A stretch of 64,000 bases of DNA from Nocardia mangyaensis (GTDB lineage: Bacteria; Actinomycetota; Actinomycetes; Mycobacteriales; Mycobacteriaceae). Positions 56,782-64,000 of this stretch are shown one piece after another. The position numbers and the translations under genes are program-made. Below the pieces are notes generated by a model. The model worked only from the letters and a program-made list of their open reading frames with translations, was not told the origin of the DNA and did not search any database. Within the stretch, counting starts at the first letter, position 1. Every line of letters starts with the position of its first letter. The DNA is taken from contig NZ_CP018082.1 of the NCBI RefSeq assembly GCF_001886715.1, forward strand, positions 1,426,001-1,490,000, given 5' to 3'.

Positions 56782-57391
56782 CGCAGTCCTTGTCGGGTAA
56801 CGGGAGTAGGTAACCCTCGATCGCCCTCGACAACTCGGCGTCGAACTGCGCACCGGCCAGCAGCGGCTCGACCGTGCCCGCCGACTGCACCGCCGACTGG
56901 GTGATGAGCAGCAGCATGGTCGCCATCTGCTGGGCGTCACCGGACCGGATCGACCCGTCGTCGTGACCGAGCCGGATCGAGGCCGCGAACAGCTCGATCA
57001 GGGTGCGCTGATTGCGGCCCAACCTGCCGAACACATAGGTCAGCATGAGGTCGGTGTCGGTGCGGAAGATCTTGGCGAACACCGCGTTCGAGCGGATCGC
57101 GCCCGCGCCCGCGACGATGCCGCGCACCAGCCGGTCCCGGCCCAGGCCCGCGTCGGGCATGGTCTCGCCGACGATCGTGCGCAGTTCGCGTACCAGCAGT
57201 TCCGCGATCAGCGACCCGGTGTCGGGCCAGCGGCGATACACCGTCGGTCGACTGACGCCCGCGCGGCGCGCCACCTCGGTGAGCGTGGTGCGGCGCACCC
57301 CGAAGTCGACGACGCAGGCCCGAGTGGCATCGAGAATCGCCACGTCGGTAGACGAGAGCTGCTGGTCAGCATGGGGAGCGAGGTCGATCAT
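56771..57391 (-). CDS. TetR-family regulator of the glpD/AGPS locus
   Basis: The 206-residue protein has a TetR helix-turn-helix (ILDATRACVVDFGVRRTTLTEVARRAGVSRPTVYRRW is the core segment, here shown in part) and a ligand domain ending YLLPLPDKDCDDS. It overlaps glpD by 11 bp, so the two are cotranscribed from the gap at 57392-57586. It is divergent from AGPS. The position matches Rv2250c. It probably binds the symmetric operator just before the AGPS gene; an acyl-lipid or glycerol phosphate ligand is possible. Confidence 0.85.
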   Translation of the reverse strand: MIDLAPHADQQLSSTDVAILDATRACVVDFGVRRTTLTEVARRAGVSRPTVYRRWPDTGSLIAELLVRELRTIVGETMPDAGLGRDRLVRGIVAGAGAIRSNAVFAKIFRTDTDLMLTYVFGRLGRNQRTLIELFAASIRLGHDDGSIRSGDAQQMATMLLLITQSAVQSAGTVEPLLAGAQFDAELSRAIEGYLLPLPDKDCDDS

Positions 57392-57552
57392 CGTGCTTCA
57401 CCGCCGGTGTGGTCGCGGACGCGGTGGTGCCGCGCCGTGGTCGGGCTGGAACGCCCAAGGGTATCGAGCGGGCCAGTGGGGTTGCCGTCGTGAATTCGTG
57501 GCGGTGACATCCGACAGCGATGTGGATGCCATTCGAGGACATGTCGTAGTGG

Positions 57553-57583
57553 TTACTGCTTGACACTATATGTCAGACTGTAA
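57553..57583. promoter_or_regulatory. 31-bp symmetric TetR-type operator before the AGPS gene
   Basis: TTAC-4N-TGACA-ctata-TGTCA-4N-GTAA is symmetric about 57568. The inner TGACA/TGTCA is at 57561-57575 and the outer TTAC/GTAA at 57553-57556 and 57580-57583. It ends 3 bp before the ATG and overlaps TTGACA (57560-57565), a possible -35 or core promoter element. A bound TetR dimer would block initiation. Confidence 0.6.
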
Positions 57584-57586
57584 CGC

Positions 57587-59215
57587 ATGGTCGAGACACA
57601 CAGCGAAAAGTCCGGGTCCGCCACCGTGGCGCCGAGTATGGTGTGGGACGCCTGGGGTGTCCCCGCCGGGCATCAGCCGCTGTCGGCGCAGATCCGAGGC
57701 CTGCTCACGCAGGTGTTCGGCATCTCGGGCGAGCCGGTGGCGCGTCGTGACGAGGGCGACGTGCCGCTGCGCCCCTCGGTCCTCACCGACGCCGACCGCG
57801 ACGGACTGGTCGACGTCGTCGGTGCCGAACACCTCAGCACCGCCGACGTCGACCGGCTCCGGCACGCGGGCGGCAAGAGCACCCCCGACCTGCTGCGCCG
57901 CCGGGAGACCGCGCCGCAGGACGCCCCCGACGCCGTCGTCTTCCCCGCCGATCACGCCGAGGTGCTCGCGCTGCTGCGGTACTGCGCCGAGCACGGCATC
58001 GCGGTCGTCCCGTTCGGCGGCGGCACCAGCGTGGTCGGCGGCGTCGACCCGGTCCGCGGGCAGTTCGCCACCGTCATCGCGCTCGACCTGCGCAGGCTCG
58101 ACACGCTCACCGAGGTCGATCCGGTCAGTGGGACCGCCACCCTCGGCGCCGGACTCACCGGCCCGCGGGCCGAGGAATTGCTCGGCGCGCACGGTCTCTC
58201 GCTCGGGCACTTCCCGCAGAGTTTCGAATTCGCCAGCATCGGCGGGTTCGCCGCCACCCGGTCCTCGGGGCAGGCTTCCGCCGGGTACGGCCGTTTCGAC
58301 GACATGGTGGTGCGCCTGGCGGTCGCCACTCCGCAGGGCAGCCTCGACCTCGGCCGCGCCCCCGCCTCGGCGGCCGGGCCCGACCTGCGCGAACTGTTCG
58401 TCGGCTCCGAGGGGACCCTCGGCATCATCACCTCGGTCACCCTGCGCGTGCATCCGGTGCCCGACACCACTGCCTACCAGGCCTGGTCGTTCCCGGACTT
58501 CGCCACCGGCGCGGCCGCGCTGCGCGGCCTCGTGCAGACGGGCGCGGCGCCGACCGTGCTGCGCCTGTCCGACGAGGCCGAGACCGGACTGAACCTGGCC
58601 CGCTCCGGTGACGTCGGCGGTCACCCGGTTTCGGGATGCCTGGCCATCACCACCTTCGAGGGCACCGCGGCCCATGTCGCCGCTCGCTCGGCCGAGGCCG
58701 AGGCGCTGCTGACCGCGGCCGGCGGCACCGCGCTCGGGGAGGCCCCGGCACGCCAGTGGGCGCACGGCCGCTTCGCCGCGCCCTACCTGCGTGACGCGCT
58801 GCTCGATGTCGGTGTGCTGTGCGAGACGCTCGAAACCGCCACCAGCTGGGCGAATCTGGCCAACCTGAAGGCGAAGGTCACCGCCGCGCTGACCGACGCG
58901 CTCGGTGCCCAGGGCACCCCGGCGCTGGTCATGTGCCACATCTCGCACACCTATCCGAGCGGCGCCTCGCTGTACTTCACCGTGGTCGCCAAGCAGCTCG
59001 ACGATCCGATCGCGCAGTGGCGTCTGGCCAAGACCGCGGTCGGTGACGCCATCGTGGCCGCGGGTGGCACCATCACCCATCATCACGCCGTCGGCGCCGA
59101 CCATCGCCCGTGGATGGCTGCCGAGGTCGGTGACCTCGGTGTCCGCGTGCTCCGCGCGGTGAAACGCGAACTCGACCCCGCCGGGGTGCTCAATCCTGGA
59201 AAGCTGATGCCGTGA
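57587..59215 (+). CDS. FAD-linked oxidase, alkyldihydroxyacetonephosphate synthase-like
   Basis: The 542-residue protein has the PCMH-type FAD-binding domain PFGGGTSVVGG, GHFPQSFEFASIGGF, the GSEGTLGIIT motif and a C-terminal HHHAVG triple-histidine motif that in AGPS swaps the acyl for an alkyl chain on acyl-DHAP. The residues of AGPS catalysis are thus present. It should join a fatty alcohol and acyl-DHAP to make an ether bond; an FAD-linked dehydrogenase role is the alternative. Position matches Rv2251. Adjacent glpD (DHAP) and the lipid-kinase gene (GTGA overlap) support a lipid function. Confidence 0.88.
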   Translation: MVETHSEKSGSATVAPSMVWDAWGVPAGHQPLSAQIRGLLTQVFGISGEPVARRDEGDVPLRPSVLTDADRDGLVDVVGAEHLSTADVDRLRHAGGKSTPDLLRRRETAPQDAPDAVVFPADHAEVLALLRYCAEHGIAVVPFGGGTSVVGGVDPVRGQFATVIALDLRRLDTLTEVDPVSGTATLGAGLTGPRAEELLGAHGLSLGHFPQSFEFASIGGFAATRSSGQASAGYGRFDDMVVRLAVATPQGSLDLGRAPASAAGPDLRELFVGSEGTLGIITSVTLRVHPVPDTTAYQAWSFPDFATGAAALRGLVQTGAAPTVLRLSDEAETGLNLARSGDVGGHPVSGCLAITTFEGTAAHVAARSAEAEALLTAAGGTALGEAPARQWAHGRFAAPYLRDALLDVGVLCETLETATSWANLANLKAKVTAALTDALGAQGTPALVMCHISHTYPSGASLYFTVVAKQLDDPIAQWRLAKTAVGDAIVAAGGTITHHHAVGADHRPWMAAEVGDLGVRVLRAVKRELDPAGVLNPGKLMP

Positions 59216-60162
59216 GCGAACATTCGGTGCGGCGCGTACTCGTCGTCACCAACCCGCATTCCGGGGCAGGACGGGGCGACGGCGTCGCCGAGGCCGTGCT
59301 GGACACCCTGCTGTCGCACGGCATCGAGGTGGCCGAGGTACGCGCGCCGAGCGCGGCCGAATCGGTCGAAGAGGTCAGGGCGGCGGTGGCGAATCCGGGC
59401 AGGCGACCCGACGCCGTGGTCTGTGTCGGCGGCGACGGGCTGATGAACGTGCTGCTGGCGGCCGTCGCGCACAGCGGTGTGCCGCTCGGTCTGGTACCCG
59501 CGGGCACCGGCAACGACCTGGCGCGTGAGCTGGGAATTCCGACGGGCAACCCCGGCGCGGCCACCGAGATCGTGCTGCGCGGCCGCGCCCGCACCATCGA
59601 CCTGGGCCGGATCGAGTCGGTCTACGCGACGCCGACCTGGTTCGCCACGGTCGTCGGCACCGGGTTCGATGCCCGAGTCACCCTGCGTGCCAACAAGATG
59701 CGCTACCCGCGTGGACCGCTGCGCTACACCGTCGCCGCGATCGCCGAACTGATGCGCGGTTACACCCTGCCGTTCACGATCGAACTGTCCGGCCTGGCGC
59801 CGGGAGCGCAGGACAACCCGCCCGAGGACCACACGGTGCTGCGCACCGATGCTGTGATGGCCCCGATCGGCAACACCCGCACCTATGGCGGCGGCATGCT
59901 GGTGTGCCCCGATGCCCTCGCCGACGACGGCTACCTCGACATCACCGTGGTCGGCGCGGTGTCGCGGCTGGAGATGGCGCGACTGCTGCCCGCGCTCTCG
60001 GCGGGCAAGCGCATCGACCACCCGTCGACCAAGCGCTACCGCGCCCGGCGCATCACCGTCAGCGCCGACGGCGGCTACGCCACGGCCGACGGCGAGCCCG
60101 CCGGGATGCTGCCGGTCACTGTGCAGGCGATGCCAGGGGCATTGACGGTCTTGGTGCCATGA
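59212..60162 (+). CDS. Diacylglycerol-kinase family lipid kinase
   Basis: GTG 59212 overlaps the AGPS stop (GTGA). The 316-residue protein has NPHSGAGRG, the catalytic loop VCVGGDGLMNVLL, PAGTGNDLARELG and the closing YATADGEPAG, as in DgkB of mycobacteria (Rv2252). It phosphorylates diacylglycerol or an alkyl analogue for phospholipid or PIM synthesis. It is tightly coupled to the AGPS gene, so a substrate with an ether chain is possible. Confidence 0.92.
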   Translation: MSEHSVRRVLVVTNPHSGAGRGDGVAEAVLDTLLSHGIEVAEVRAPSAAESVEEVRAAVANPGRRPDAVVCVGGDGLMNVLLAAVAHSGVPLGLVPAGTGNDLARELGIPTGNPGAATEIVLRGRARTIDLGRIESVYATPTWFATVVGTGFDARVTLRANKMRYPRGPLRYTVAAIAELMRGYTLPFTIELSGLAPGAQDNPPEDHTVLRTDAVMAPIGNTRTYGGGMLVCPDALADDGYLDITVVGAVSRLEMARLLPALSAGKRIDHPSTKRYRARRITVSADGGYATADGEPAGMLPVTVQAMPGALTVLVP

Positions 60163-60182
60163 GTCGCTGACGCTGAGGCGGG

Positions 60183-60878
60183 TCAGTGGGCGTCGAAGGT
60201 GATGCGGGAGACGGTGCGCAGCGTCGGGCGGTCGATGATCACCGCGGAGGCCGAGGCTGGTGCGGTGGTCGACGCGTGGCCGGGCTCGCGGGCGCCGAGG
60301 GCGCGCATCATGCGTTCCCAGCGGCGGACGTGGGCGGTGAAGGCCACGCCGTTGACGAGTCTGCCCCGGGTGACCTGACCCACTCTGGCCTGCGTCGCCG
60401 GCACGTCGATCAGCACCAGGTGCAGATCGCGTCCGCCCGCGCGGGTCCAGCGGGTGATCAGCGCGCGGCTCCACGCGAAGGTGGCGCAGTCGTGGATGGC
60501 GACCGGGCCCTGGGTCTCGCGCAGGGTGTCGCGGATCGCGCGGTAGTGCGCCAGGTGCACCAGTGGTCGCCACAGGGCGTACGGCGTGCGGCCGAAGCGG
60601 TGGCGTAGCCGGTTGCGGGTGTGGTTCGAGTCGAGCACCAGGGCGCCGGCGGCGGAGCGTACCGGGTGGTCGGCGTCCGGGCCGGCCCCGAAGAAGCGGT
60701 GCAGCGCGGTGGATTTACCCGCGCCGGGGACACCGGCGAAGACCAGGACGGTAGCGCTGGGGTAGTGGAGTTCGTCGACCTCGGCGGCCCGGAGATCGAC
60801 CAGATCGACCGGGGTGATGATTCGCGGCTGGGCGGAGCGGGGCGCGGAGGGTGATGGGGAATCGAGCGGTGGCGTCAC
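60183..60878 (-). CDS. P-loop ATPase/kinase-like protein
   Basis: From GTG 60878 the product has 231 residues; longer forms up to 60959 are possible. The Walker A VFAGVPGAGKSTAL lies near 48-61. Later features are LDSNHTRNRLRHRFG (a lid-type segment), HDCATFAWSR and HLVLIDVPATQARVGQVTRGR, which suggest a zeta-toxin/kinase-like AAA_33 protein. The first 15 residues are Pro/Ser-rich. It is convergent with the lipid-kinase gene (20-bp gap). No antitoxin is adjacent. Substrate unknown. Confidence 0.75.
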   Translation of the reverse strand: MTPPLDSPSPSAPRSAQPRIITPVDLVDLRAAEVDELHYPSATVLVFAGVPGAGKSTALHRFFGAGPDADHPVRSAAGALVLDSNHTRNRLRHRFGRTPYALWRPLVHLAHYRAIRDTLRETQGPVAIHDCATFAWSRALITRWTRAGGRDLHLVLIDVPATQARVGQVTRGRLVNGVAFTAHVRRWERMMRALGAREPGHASTTAPASASAVIIDRPTLRTVSRITFDAH

Positions 60879-61089
60879 CCGCACCAGAATCCAGGAAAAC
60901 GGACAATTCGACAATCGGGGATTGCCCTGACATTGTTCCCGGACAGGGTTGTGGGACAACGACTTCCGCGTGTCGGCGGCGTGGCGTTGGGAGGTGTCAC
61001 CATCACCTTTGTTCGTTGTGTTCAGTGAAGCTGAGAATTGCCTATGGATTGCCCTGGTGGGGGTGAACGGCCGGTAGGATCACGGCAGT

Positions 61090-61140
61090 AGACGGAGTCG
61101 TCGGTGTCCCTCATCCACCGACGATTCCGTCTCTGTTTTT
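61090..61140 (+). terminator. Hairpin with T-run in the valS leader
   Basis: AGACGGAGTCGTCGGTG (61090-61106) and CACCGACGATTCCGTCT (61116-61132) form a 17-bp stem with one G-U around a 9-nt loop, followed by CTGTTTTT. It has the form of a rho-independent terminator but lies upstream of valS, probably as an attenuator or end of a small RNA. Confidence 0.7.
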
Positions 61141-61160
61141 CGCACCACCGGGGGGTGCGA
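61140..61160 (+). other. Second hairpin in the valS leader
   Basis: TCGCACC (61140-61146) and GGTGCGA (61154-61160) pair perfectly around ACCGGGG, directly after the T-run. Together the two hairpins make a compact structured leader. Confidence 0.5.
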
Positions 61161-61239
61161 GTTCGGGGAGCGCGGGGCTGGGAGTGCGGTCGGGTCGGGG
61201 TGGGTAAATCGCTTCGCTGGGGCCCCTTAGGATTGGGGC

Positions 61240-63918
61240 GTGACCAGCGCAGCCCCAGACAACTCGCGTAATCGTGCCGATGCCCTGCCCAAGAGCTGGA
61301 ACCCCGGCGAGGTAGAGGCCGACCTGTACGAGGGCTGGGTAGCGGCCGGATACTTCACCGCCGACACGTCCTCGGCCAAGCCGCCGTACTCGATCGTGCT
61401 GCCACCGCCGAACGTCACCGGCACGCTGCACATGGGGCACGCGCTCGACCACACCCTGATGGACCTGCTCACCCGGCGCAAGCGGATGCAGGGTTACGAG
61501 GTGCTGTGGCTGCCGGGCATGGACCACGCGGGCATCGCCACCCAGTCGGTGGTGGAGAAGCAACTCGCCGCCGACGGCAAGACCAAAGAAGAGTTCGGTC
61601 GTGAGCTGTTCATCGACAAGGTGTGGGACTGGAAGCGCGAGTCCGGCGGGCAGATCCAGGGGCAGATGCGTCGCCTCGGTGACGGCGTCGACTGGAGTCG
61701 TGACCGCTTCACCATGGACGACGGCCTGTCTCGCGCGGTGCAGACCATCTTCAAGCGTCTCTACGACGCGGGGCTGATCTATCGCGCCGAGCGGCTGGTC
61801 AACTGGTCACCGGTGCTGCAGACCGGCATCTCCGATCTCGAGGTCGACCACAAGGAGGTCGACGGCGAGCTCGTGAGCCTGCGCTACGGCTCGCTCAGCG
61901 ACGACGAACCGCACGTCATCGTGGCGACCACCCGCGTCGAGACCATGCTCGGTGACACCGCCGTGGCGGTCCACCCGGACGACGAGCGGTACAAGGCGCT
62001 CATCGGTACCACCGTCCACCATCCGATCACCGGCCGTCAGATCCCGATCGTCGCCGACGACTACGTCGACCCGGAGTTCGGTTCCGGCGCGGTCAAGATC
62101 ACCCCCGCGCACGACCCCAACGACTTCGAGCTCGGCCTGCGCCACGGCCTGCCCATGCCGACGATCATGGACAAGGCCGGCCGGATCGCCGACAGCGGAA
62201 CCGAATTCGACGGCATGGACCGCTTCGAGGCTCGCGTCAAGATCCGCGAGCGCCTCGACGCCGAAGGCCGCATCGTCGGCCGCAAGTTCCCCTACAAGCA
62301 CCAGGTCGGCCACTCGGAGCGCTCCGGCGAGCCGATCGAGCCGCGCCTGTCGATGCAGTGGTGGGTCAAGGTCGAGGCGCTCGCGAAGGCCGCCGGTGAC
62401 GCCGTGCGCGAGGGCGAGGTGAAGATCCATCCGGCCAGCCAGGAACCGCGCTGGTTCGACTGGGTCGACAACATGCACGACTGGACCATCTCGCGTCAGC
62501 TGTGGTGGGGCCACCGCATCCCGATCTGGTACGGCCCCGAGGGCGAGATCGTCTGCCTTGGCCCCGGCGAGGAAGCGCCCGAGGGCTGGGTGCAGGACCC
62601 CGATGTGCTCGACACCTGGTTCTCCTCGGGCCTGTGGCCCTTCTCCACGATGGGCTGGCCCGACGCCACCGAAGAGCTGGCCGAGTTCTATCCGACCAGC
62701 GTCCTCGTCACCGGCTACGACATCCTGTTCTTCTGGGTGGCCAGGATGATGATGTTCGGCATGTACGTCAGCGACGACCCGGTCCTCACGGCCGGGAAGG
62801 GCAGCCAGAAGCAGGTGCCCTTCCAGGACGTCTTCCTGCACGGCCTGATCCGCGACCAGCACGGCAAGAAGATGTCGAAGTCGCGCGGCAACGGCATCGA
62901 CCCGCTGGACTGGATCAACGCCTACGGCGCCGACGCGCTGCGCTTCACCCTGGCCCGCGGCGCCCAGCCCGGCGGCGACCTCTCCGTCGGCGAAGCGCAC
63001 GCGCTGGCCTCGCGCAGTTTCGTCACCAAGCTGTTCAACGCCACCAAGTTCGCGCTGATGAACGGCGCGCGCTCGGGCGAGCTGCCCCCGCGCAAGACCC
63101 TCACCGACGCCGACCGGTGGATCGTCGACCGGCTCGACCAGGTCCGCGCCGAGGTCGACGCCGCCTTCGACGCCTACGAGTTCGGCAAGGCCTGCGAGGC
63201 GCTCTACCACTTCGCCTGGGACGAACTGTGCGACTGGTACCTCGAGCTGTCGAAGGTGCAGTTCGCCGAGTCCGACGCGCGCGCCGAGAGCACGGCCGTG
63301 GTGCTGGGCACCGTGCTCGACGCGGTGCTGCGTCTGCTGCACCCGGTGATCCCATTCGTCACCGAGACTCTGTGGAAGACGCTCACCGGCGGCGAATCGG
63401 TGGTGATCGCCCCGTGGCCGCAGGCCAGTGGCGTCGCCACCGACGAGGTCGCGGCGCAGCGGGTGGCCGACACCCAGCGCCTGATCACCGAGATCCGCCG
63501 CTTCCGCGGCGACCAGGGCTTGGCCGACAAGCAGAAGGTCAAGGCCAGGCTGGCCGGGCTCGACAAGGCCGGGCTCGCCGGATTCGCCGGCTCGGTGGCC
63601 AACCTGGCCCGGCTCACCGAGCCGGGCGAGGACTTCGCCACCACCGCCGAGGTGGAGGTGCGCCTGTCCGGCGCGACGGTCACCGTGGAACTCGACACCT
63701 CGGGCGCGATCGACCTCGACGCCGAGCGCCGTCGCCTGGAGAAGGACCTCGCGGTCGCGCAGAAGGACCTCGATCAGACCACGGCGAAACTGGCCAACGA
63801 CGCCTTCCTGGCCAAGGCGCCGCAGCCGGTCGTCGACAAGATCACCGGCCGTCGCGATGTCGCCGCCGCCGAAGTCGCCCGCATCGGCGCCCGCCTGGCG
63901 GAGCTGAGCGCCAAGTGA
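61240..63918 (+). CDS. valS: Valyl-tRNA synthetase
   Basis: The 892-residue protein starts at GTG 61240. It has the class I motifs HMGH at 64-67 and KMSKS at 544-548, with the editing CP1 domain between ([23 protein letters not shown], then ARDP-type TPAHDPNDF). The anticodon-binding domain follows and the C-terminal 70 residues form a coiled coil ([17 protein letters not shown]). It charges tRNA-Val. The orthologue is Rv2448c. No T-box is visible; the leader has tandem hairpins. It overlaps the next gene by GTGA. Confidence 0.96.
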   Translation: MTSAAPDNSRNRADALPKSWNPGEVEADLYEGWVAAGYFTADTSSAKPPYSIVLPPPNVTGTLHMGHALDHTLMDLLTRRKRMQGYEVLWLPGMDHAGIATQSVVEKQLAADGKTKEEFGRELFIDKVWDWKRESGGQIQGQMRRLGDGVDWSRDRFTMDDGLSRAVQTIFKRLYDAGLIYRAERLVNWSPVLQTGISDLEVDHKEVDGELVSLRYGSLSDDEPHVIVATTRVETMLGDTAVAVHPDDERYKALIGTTVHHPITGRQIPIVADDYVDPEFGSGAVKITPAHDPNDFELGLRHGLPMPTIMDKAGRIADSGTEFDGMDRFEARVKIRERLDAEGRIVGRKFPYKHQVGHSERSGEPIEPRLSMQWWVKVEALAKAAGDAVREGEVKIHPASQEPRWFDWVDNMHDWTISRQLWWGHRIPIWYGPEGEIVCLGPGEEAPEGWVQDPDVLDTWFSSGLWPFSTMGWPDATEELAEFYPTSVLVTGYDILFFWVARMMMFGMYVSDDPVLTAGKGSQKQVPFQDVFLHGLIRDQHGKKMSKSRGNGIDPLDWINAYGADALRFTLARGAQPGGDLSVGEAHALASRSFVTKLFNATKFALMNGARSGELPPRKTLTDADRWIVDRLDQVRAEVDAAFDAYEFGKACEALYHFAWDELCDWYLELSKVQFAESDARAESTAVVLGTVLDAVLRLLHPVIPFVTETLWKTLTGGESVVIAPWPQASGVATDEVAAQRVADTQRLITEIRRFRGDQGLADKQKVKARLAGLDKAGLAGFAGSVANLARLTEPGEDFATTAEVEVRLSGATVTVELDTSGAIDLDAERRRLEKDLAVAQKDLDQTTAKLANDAFLAKAPQPVVDKITGRRDVAAAEVARIGARLAELSAK

Positions 63919-64000
63919 GCGACACCGGCGATCTCGGCCCCGAGGACGCCGACTTCGGCGGCAGCGACTACGAAGCGGCCCGGCTCGGCAGTGGGCCGTC
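63915..64000 (+). CDS. Start of a gene in the folC position, cut by the window end
   Basis: GTG 63915 overlaps the valS stop (GTGA). The 28 visible residues ([16 protein letters not shown] and on) are acidic and disordered. In mycobacteria valS is followed by folC (Rv2447c), whose N-terminus is also a variable acidic leader. Folylpolyglutamate synthase is likely from context alone, since no diagnostic motif lies within the window. Confidence 0.6.
   Translation, partial: MSDTGDLGPEDADFGGSDYEAARLGSGP

Larger units (their letters stand above)
60879..61239. promoter_or_regulatory. Upstream region of valS
   Basis: This 361-bp gap between divergent genes holds the valS promoter and leader. TAGGAT at 61075-61080 is a good actinobacterial -10, with TTGCCC at 61049-61054 upstream (20-bp spacer). 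A start near 61087 would put the RNA start at the hairpin listed next. No T-box specifier structure is seen. Confidence 0.45.

Noticed and set aside
60183..60878. Zeta-toxin type toxin-antitoxin pair
   Set aside because: The P-loop and lid residues are suggestive, but no small epsilon-type or other antitoxin gene is adjacent on the same strand.

Overview
The window is GC-rich, densely coded actinobacterial DNA. It carries mIHF, a group II truncated haemoglobin, a mycothiol-reductase homologue with a CPWC site, two essential-type ClpP genes, ClpX and an F420-type nitroreductase-fold protein. Together these point to a mycolic-acid actinomycete (Corynebacteriales/Mycobacteriales), most likely Nocardia or a close relative. 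The species cannot be fixed from sequence alone. The gene order follows, from memory, two Mycobacterium tuberculosis neighbourhoods: Rv2478c to about Rv2447c (ssb-like, ettA, gdh, thioesterase, HNH, glbO, aglA, pepN, mrx2-like, rpiB, nei2, tig, clpP1, clpP2, clpX, valS, folC) and Rv2249c to Rv2252 (glpD, tetR, AGPS-like flavoprotein, lipid kinase).

Layout. 1-9.3 kb: dehydratase end, SSB paralogue, EttA, giant NAD-glutamate dehydrogenase, thioesterase, a conserved unknown. 9.3-11.2 kb: LysE-type remnant, azlDC exporter and a divergent XRE-cupin regulator. 11.2-15.2 kb: HNH protein with a His-rich arm, trHbO, alpha-glucosidase, two small conserved genes. 15.3-24.1 kb (accessory): dehalogenase-like hydrolase, secreted lipase, a ClgR/PopR-like regulator, a TetR/patatin/Baeyer-Villiger monooxygenase/SDR cluster, and a second clpP pair. 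24.2-28 kb: pepN, purC. 28-35.1 kb (accessory): small redox genes each beside its own regulator (HxlR, AraC), a Nudix protein, an ECF42-type sigma factor with its DGPF partner, a pyridine-nucleotide reductase. 35.3-42.8 kb: mycothiol reductase, M48 protease, rpiB, nei2, GGDEF protein, tRNA-Gly, tRNA-Pro, FabG-like reductase, small secreted protein, phosphatase. 42.9-46 kb: phosphoketolase and FKBP lipoprotein. 46.1-50.6 kb: protein-quality-control block tig-clpP1-clpP2-clpX. 50.6-53.6 kb: membrane protein, mIHF, FHA protein. 53.9-60.9 kb: TetR-GNAT pair and the glycerol-3-phosphate/ether-lipid cluster (glpD, tetR, AGPS, DAG-kinase family). 61-64 kb: valS with an unusual leader, and the start of the folC-position gene.

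The most interesting item is the accessory clpP pair at 22.6-23.9 kb. One subunit keeps the Ser-His-Asp triad and the other has lost the catalytic serine (Ala100) and has an altered oxyanion loop, like a ClpR-type subunit. A palindrome resembling the published PopR box lies just upstream. About 5.9 kb away is a small XRE regulator ending in Leu-Ala-Ala, the kind of C-terminus that makes ClgR/PopR proteins Clp substrates. The pair is bracketed by two diverged copies of a 62-bp hairpin repeat. Together they look like a self-contained, Clp-regulated accessory protease module. Other points of note are a 30-codon ORF coupled by ATGA at both ends between a monooxygenase and a reductase, a 31-bp symmetric operator before the AGPS gene, a KstR-like palindrome before a GGDEF gene, and tandem hairpins before valS.
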